NCBI GenBank assembly: GCA_944474755.1
Contig: OX104124.1
Location: 6,164,437 to 6,228,436 of the forward strand
DNA: 64,000 nt
Origin: Limnoperna fortunei
Taxonomy: Eukaryota > Mollusca > Bivalvia > Mytilida > Modiolidae
Direction of reading: 5' to 3'
The position numbers and the translations under genes are program-made. This document shows, one piece after another, positions 58,068 to 64,000 of this stretch; position 1 is the stretch's first letter; every line of letters begins with the position of its first letter. The notes beneath the pieces are model-generated. The model was not told where the DNA came from and made no database searches. It worked only from the letters and a program-made list of their open reading frames with translations.

Positions 58068-61000
58068 ACAACCAGGAATGGGATATGGGATCACTGAACA
58101 ACCAGGAATGGGATATATGGTCACTGAACAACAAGGAATGGGATATGTGGTCAATGAACAACCAGGAATGGGATATGGGGTCACTGAACAACCAGGAATG
58201 GGATATGTGGTCACTGAACAACTAGGAATGGGATAGATGGTCACTGAACAACTAGGAATGGGATATGTGGTCACTGAACAACCAGGAATAGGATATATGG
58301 TCACTGAACAACCAGGAATAGGATATATGGTCACTGAACAACCAGGAATGGGATATGTGGTCACTGAACAACCAGGAATGGGATATGGGGTCACTGAACA
58401 ACCAGGAATGGGATATGGGGTCACTGAACAACCAGGAATGGGATATATGGTCACTGAACAACCAGGAATGGGATATGTGGTCACTGAACAACCAGGAATG
58501 GGATATGTGGTCACTGAACAACCAGGAATAGGATATGTGGTCACTGAACAACCAGGAATAGGATATATGGTCACTGAACAACCAGGAATTGGATATGGGG
58601 TCACTGAACAACCAGGAATGGGATATGGGGTCACTGAACAACTAGGAATGGGATATATGGTCACTGAACAACCAGGAATGGGATATGGGGTCACTGAACA
58701 ACCAGGAATGGGATATGTGGTCACTGAACAACCAGGAATGGGATATGTGGTCACTGAACAACCAGGAATGGGATATGGGGTCACTGAACAACCAGGAATG
58801 GGATATGGGGTCACTGAACAACCAGGAATGGGATATGGGGTCACTGAACAACCAGGAATGGGATATGTGGTCACTGAACAACCAGGAATGGGATATATGG
58901 TCACTGAACAACCAGGAATGGGATATATGGTCACTGAACAACAAGGAATGGGATATGTGGTCACTGAACAACCAGGAATGGGATATGGGGTCACTGAACA
59001 ACCAGGAATGGGATATGTGGGCACTGAACAACCAAGAATGGGATATGTGGGCACTGAACAACCAGGAATGGGATATGTGGTCACTGAACAACTAGGAATG
59101 GGATATGGGGTCACTGAACAACTAGGAATGGGATATGGGGTCACTGAACAACCAGGAATGGGATATGTGGGCACTGAACAACCAGGAATGGGATATGTGG
59201 TCACTGAACAACTAGGAATGGGATATGGGGCCACTGAACAACCAGGAATGGGATATGTGGTCACTGAACAACCAGGAATGGGATATGTGGTCACTGAACA
59301 ACCAGGAATGGGATATGGGGTCACTGAACAACCAGGAATGGGATATATGGTCACTGAACAACCAGGAATGGGATATGTGGTCACTGAACAACCAGGAATG
59401 GGATATGTGGTCACTGAACAACCAGGAATGGGATATGTGGTCACTGAACAACCAGGAATGGGATATGTGGTCACTGAACAACCAGGAATGGGATATGTGG
59501 TCACTGAACAACCAGGAATGGGATATATGGTCACTGAACAACCAGGAATGGGATATATGGTCACTGAACAACCAGGAATGGGATATATGGTCACTGAACA
59601 ACCAGGAATGGGATATATGGTCACTGAACAACCAGGAATGGGATATATGGTCACTGAACAACCAGGAATGGGATATGTGGTCACTGAACAACCAGGAATG
59701 GGATATATGGTCACTGAACAACCAGGAATGGGATATGTGGTCACTGAACAACCAGGAATGGGATATATGGTCACTGAACAACCAGGAATGGGATATATGG
59801 TCACTGAACAACCAGGAATGGGATATGTGGTCACTGAACAACTAGGAATGGGATATGTGGTCACTGAACAACCAGGAATGGGATATGTGGTCACTGAACA
59901 ACCAGGATTAGGATATGTGGTCACTGAACAACCAGGAATGGGATATATGGTCACTGAACAACCAGGAATGGGATATATGGTCACTGAACAACCAGGAATG
60001 GGATATGTGGTCACTGAACAACCAGGAATAGGATATATGGTCACTGAACAACCAGGAATGGGATATGTGGTCACTGAACAACCAGGAATAGGATATGTGG
60101 TCACTGAACAACCAGGAATAGGATATATGGTCACTGAACAACCAGGAATGGGATATATGGTCACTGAACAACAAGGAATGGGATATGGGGTCACTGAACA
60201 ACCAGGAATGGGATATATGGTCACTGAACAACCAGGAATGGGATATATGGTCACTGAACAACTAGGAATGGGATATGTGGTCACTGAACAACCAGAAATG
60301 GGATATGGGGTCACTGAACAACCAGGAATGGGATATGTGGTCACTGAACAACTAGGAATGGGATATGTGGTCACTGAACAACTAGGAATGGGATATGGGG
60401 TCACTGAACAACCAGGAATGGGATATGTGGTCACTGAACAACCAGGAATGGGATATATGGTCACTGAACAACCAGGAATAGGATATATGGTCACTAAACA
60501 ACCAGGAATGGGATATGTGGTCACTGAACAACCAGGAATAGGATATATGGTCACTGAACAACAAGGAATGGGATATGTGGTCACTGAACAACCAGGAATG
60601 GGATATGTGGTCACTGAACAACCAGGAATGGGATATGGGGTCACTGAACAACCAGGAATGGGATATGTGGTCACTGAACAACCAGGAATGGGATATGGGG
60701 TCACTGAACAACCAGGAATGGGATATGTGGTCACTGAACAACCAGGAATGGGATATATGGTCACTGAACAACCAGGAATGGGATATGTGGTCACTGAACA
60801 ACCAGGAATGGGATATGCGGTCACTGAACAACCAGGAATAGGATATGGGGTCACTGAACAACCAGGAATGGGATATATGGTCACTGAACAACCAGGAATG
60901 GGATATATGGTCACTGAACAACCAGGAATGGGATATGTGGTCACTGAACAACCAGGAATGGGATATGTGGTCACTGAACAACCAGGAATGGGATTTGGGG

Positions 61001-62655
61001 TCACTGAACAACCAGGAATGGGATATATGGTCACTGAACAACCAGGAATGGGATATGTGGTCACTGAACAACTAGGAATGGGATATGGGGTCACTGAACA
61101 ACCAGGAATGGGATATGTGGTCACTGAACAACTAGGAATGGGATATGGGGTCACTGAACAACCAGGAATGGGATATGGGGTCACTGAACAACCAGGAATG
61201 GGATATATGGTCACTGAACAACTAGGAATGGGATATGGGGTCACTGAACAACCAGGAATGGGATATATGGTCACTGAACAACCAGGAATGGGATATATGG
61301 TCACTGAACAACCAGGAATGGGATATGTGCTCAATGAACAACCAGGAATGGGATATATGGTCACTGAACAACCAGGAATGGGATATATGGTCACTGAACA
61401 ACCAGGAATGGGATATATGGTCACTGAACAACCAGGAATGGGATATGTGCTCAATGAACAACCAGGAATGGGATATATGGTCACTGAACAACCAGGAATG
61501 GGATATATGGTCACTGAACAACCAGGAATGGGATATGTGGTCACTGAACAACTAGGAATGGGATATATGGTCACTGAACAACCAGGAATGGGATATGTGG
61601 TCACTGAACAACCAGGAATGGGATATATGGTCACTGAACAACCAGGAATGGGATATGTGGTCACTGAACAACCAGGAATGGGATATGTGGTCACTGAACA
61701 ACCAGGAATGGGATATATGGTCACTGAACAACCAGGAATGGGATATGTGGTCACTGAACAACTAGGAATGGGATATATGGTCACTGAACAACTAGGAATG
61801 GGATATGGGGTCACTGAACAACCAGGAATGGGATATGTGGTCACTGAACAACCAGGAATGGGATATATGGTCACTGAACAACTAGGAATGGGATATGGGG
61901 TCACTGAACAACCAGGAATGGGATATGTGGTCACTGAACAACCAGGAATGGGATATATGGTCACTGAACAACCAGGAATGGGATATGTGGTCACTGAACA
62001 ACTAGGAATGGGATATATGGTCACTGAACAACCAGGAATGGGATATGTGGTCACTGAACAACCAGGAATATGATATGTGGTCACTGAACAACCAGGAATA
62101 GGATATATGGTCACTGAACAACCAGGAATGGGATATGTGGTCACTGAACAACTAGGAATGGGATATATGGTCACTGAACAACCAGGAATGGGATATGTGG
62201 TCACTGAACAACCAGGAATAGGATATGTGGTCACTGAACAACCAGGAATAGGATATATGGTCACTGAACAACTAGGAATGGGATATGTGGTCACTGAACA
62301 ACCAGGAATGGGATATATGGTCACTGAACAACCAGGAATGGGATATATGGTCACTGAACAACCAGGAATGGGATATATGGTCACTGAACAACCAGGAATG
62401 GGATATGTGGTCACTGAACAACCAGGAATGGGATATATGGTCACTGAACAACCAGGAATGGGATATGTGGTCACTGAACAACCAGGAATGGGATATGTGG
62501 TCACTGAACAACCAGGAATGGGATATATGGTCACTGAACAACCAGGAATGGGATATATGGTCACTGAACAACCAGGAATGGGATATGTGGTCACTGAACA
62601 ACCAGGAATGGGATATGTGGTCACTGAACAACTAGGAATGGGATATATGGTCACT
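58068..62655. repeat. 30-bp minisatellite (~153 units)
   Basis: The unit is ggatatgtggtcactgaaca plus accaggaatg. It varies mainly at three sites: GTGG/ATGG/GGGG, CCAGG/CTAGG/CAAGG, and AATG/AATA. Because 30 is a multiple of three and the unit lacks stops in several frames, open frames of up to 1,550 codons (minus) and 1,278 codons (plus) arise. The variable bases fall on non-synonymous positions, frames are open on both strands, and no promoter or splice evidence is seen, so it is not called a gene. It lies inside a WDR48 intron. Confidence 0.93.
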
Positions 62656-63110
<455 letters not shown>

Positions 63111-63314
63111 GAATTCAGGACTCATCACCATAGAACTTACTGTAATTTGCTGTGTACAATATACACTGGTGTATTCTACCCTCCTAATCCAATGATGTCA
63201 CAACAACTGATTCAATTAATTAACTTATTTCACTCCTTGTGTACAATACTCATCCAAGGTTATATTTTAAGCTTTAAAGTGAGTATGATACACAACTGGT
63301 ATAGTTATGTTATA

Positions 63315-63557
63315 GAAAGGATCGATGTTTGGGGTAGGAAAACGGAGTACATAGTGAAAACACAACCTCTGGCAGGAAAACTTACAATCCATTTCAATAA
63401 AAAATGAAGTAAAGCCCAAAACCCTAATCTGAGAGTTGACAAGCACATGATAAATAGTAGATGACTAACTACCTTAACTACTCTGCCACCGCAGCCCTAG
63501 CTACCACATGATCAATGTCGGTGACTAACTACCTTAACCACTCGGCCAATGGGTCTG
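63315..63557 (-). mobile_element. Degenerate SINE plus a second SINE head, minus strand
   Basis: The reverse complement of 63,315-63,497 shows the SINE order (A-box region near 63,460-63,490, then tcaattaag-like, then gtactccg-like text near 63,345). A second head (63,498-63,557), with gaccactcgg-type A-box complement accttaaccactcggccaat, abuts it. Both are truncated or diverged. Confidence 0.55.
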
Positions 63558-64000
63558 ATATTCTAAAAAAGTTAACTTGCAGTGTGGAAGGTACAAACGT
63601 CACGAAACAAACCAAGAAAATATAAATACAACCGTTCTACCATTTCAATATTATAACCATTCATAACACTCCTCAGAGAGCAATATGATGCTTTACTAGC
63701 ACAGAAAACATTATTGACCTCAGCTGATTACCTTTGTTTAAGAAGACTTTAACTTTATGTTAAATTACGCAATCTAAATGTAAACTAAGCAGAGAAATGT
63801 AAACATTGAACTTCATAAAGAGAAATGATAGTACTTACCGTCGACTTAAAGGTGAAAAAACTACAAAAGAATTTTTAGCTCAATTGAAAGAAAAAAGTTA
63901 AAAATAAGTTTTACTATTTAAAGTTCTTAAAAATTTTACAAGGTAAGAGAAAAAATATCAATTAAAAATAATTTTTTTGAATTTCCCGCTAGCTCATGGG
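63558..64000. other. AT-rich DNA to window edge
   Basis: No exon of WDR48 recognised. A donor-like gtaagtac on the minus strand near 63,838 is not supported by matching coding sequence. Confidence 0.35.

Noticed and set aside
26580..62655. CRISPR-like regular arrays
   Set aside because: Units are contiguous tandem repeats without unique spacers or cas genes, in a eukaryotic genome with spliced genes.
63838..63860. Possible upstream WDR48 exon ending at gtaagtac (minus strand)
   Set aside because: The coding text (FFTFKST-like) does not align with the expected WDR48 segment before the 57,266 exon.

Overview
The window is animal nuclear DNA, most likely from a bivalve mollusc. It has GT-AG introns, no operons, AT-rich non-coding DNA, several tRNA-derived SINEs whose 3' domain resembles a bivalve SINE type, (TCTG)n- and (AATC)n-bearing short elements, and very many AAGGTCA-rich satellite modules of a kind common in bivalve genomes. 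The species cannot be named from the sequence. Family assignments for the repeats are from memory of mollusc repeats; no database was searched.

Layout. (1) 1-20,680 is a composite satellite. A ~1.33-kb block (B, five copies, the first cut by the window edge), holding a 72-nt tRNA-like sequence, is interspersed with ~0.9-1.6-kb modules (M) full of TGACCT/AGGTCA half-sites. Most junctions carry a short run of hairpins. Some copies are almost identical, so amplification is recent. (2) 20,684-26,360 is AT-rich DNA holding a possible 4.6-kb element with degenerate terminal inverted repeats, two tandem tRNA-like modules, and several palindromes and MITE-like inverted repeats. (3) 26,580-37,651 holds the last three exons seen (+ strand) of an unrecognised gene, with a 25-bp minisatellite upstream of the first exon, a ~71-bp dimeric minisatellite filling one intron, and a 69-bp array in the next. 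(4) 37,652-43,400 is intergenic, with mollusc-type interspersed repeats, SINEs and a 61-bp-arm inverted repeat. (5) 43,408-57,266 carries six exons (- strand) encoding the C-terminal ~247 residues of WDR48/UAF1, the WD-repeat activator of the deubiquitinases USP1, USP12 and USP46. The splice phases agree across all six. The rest of the gene lies beyond position 64,000.

Three of the WDR48 introns are inflated by minisatellites: 85 bp x ~49, 50/20 bp, and 30 bp x ~153. The most notable is the 85-bp array. Its unit is a tandem duplication of the intron/exon boundary of a WDR48 exon, so about 49 copies of a splice acceptor plus 31 exonic bases sit directly upstream of the real exon. A 92-bp near-perfect palindrome ends the array. 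A SINE has also inserted at the donor of another WDR48 exon, duplicating the donor in its target-site duplication.

There is no CRISPR array, operon, rRNA, convincing functional tRNA gene or viral gene. The long open frames at 58,000-62,700 come from a 30-bp minisatellite and are not treated as a gene.
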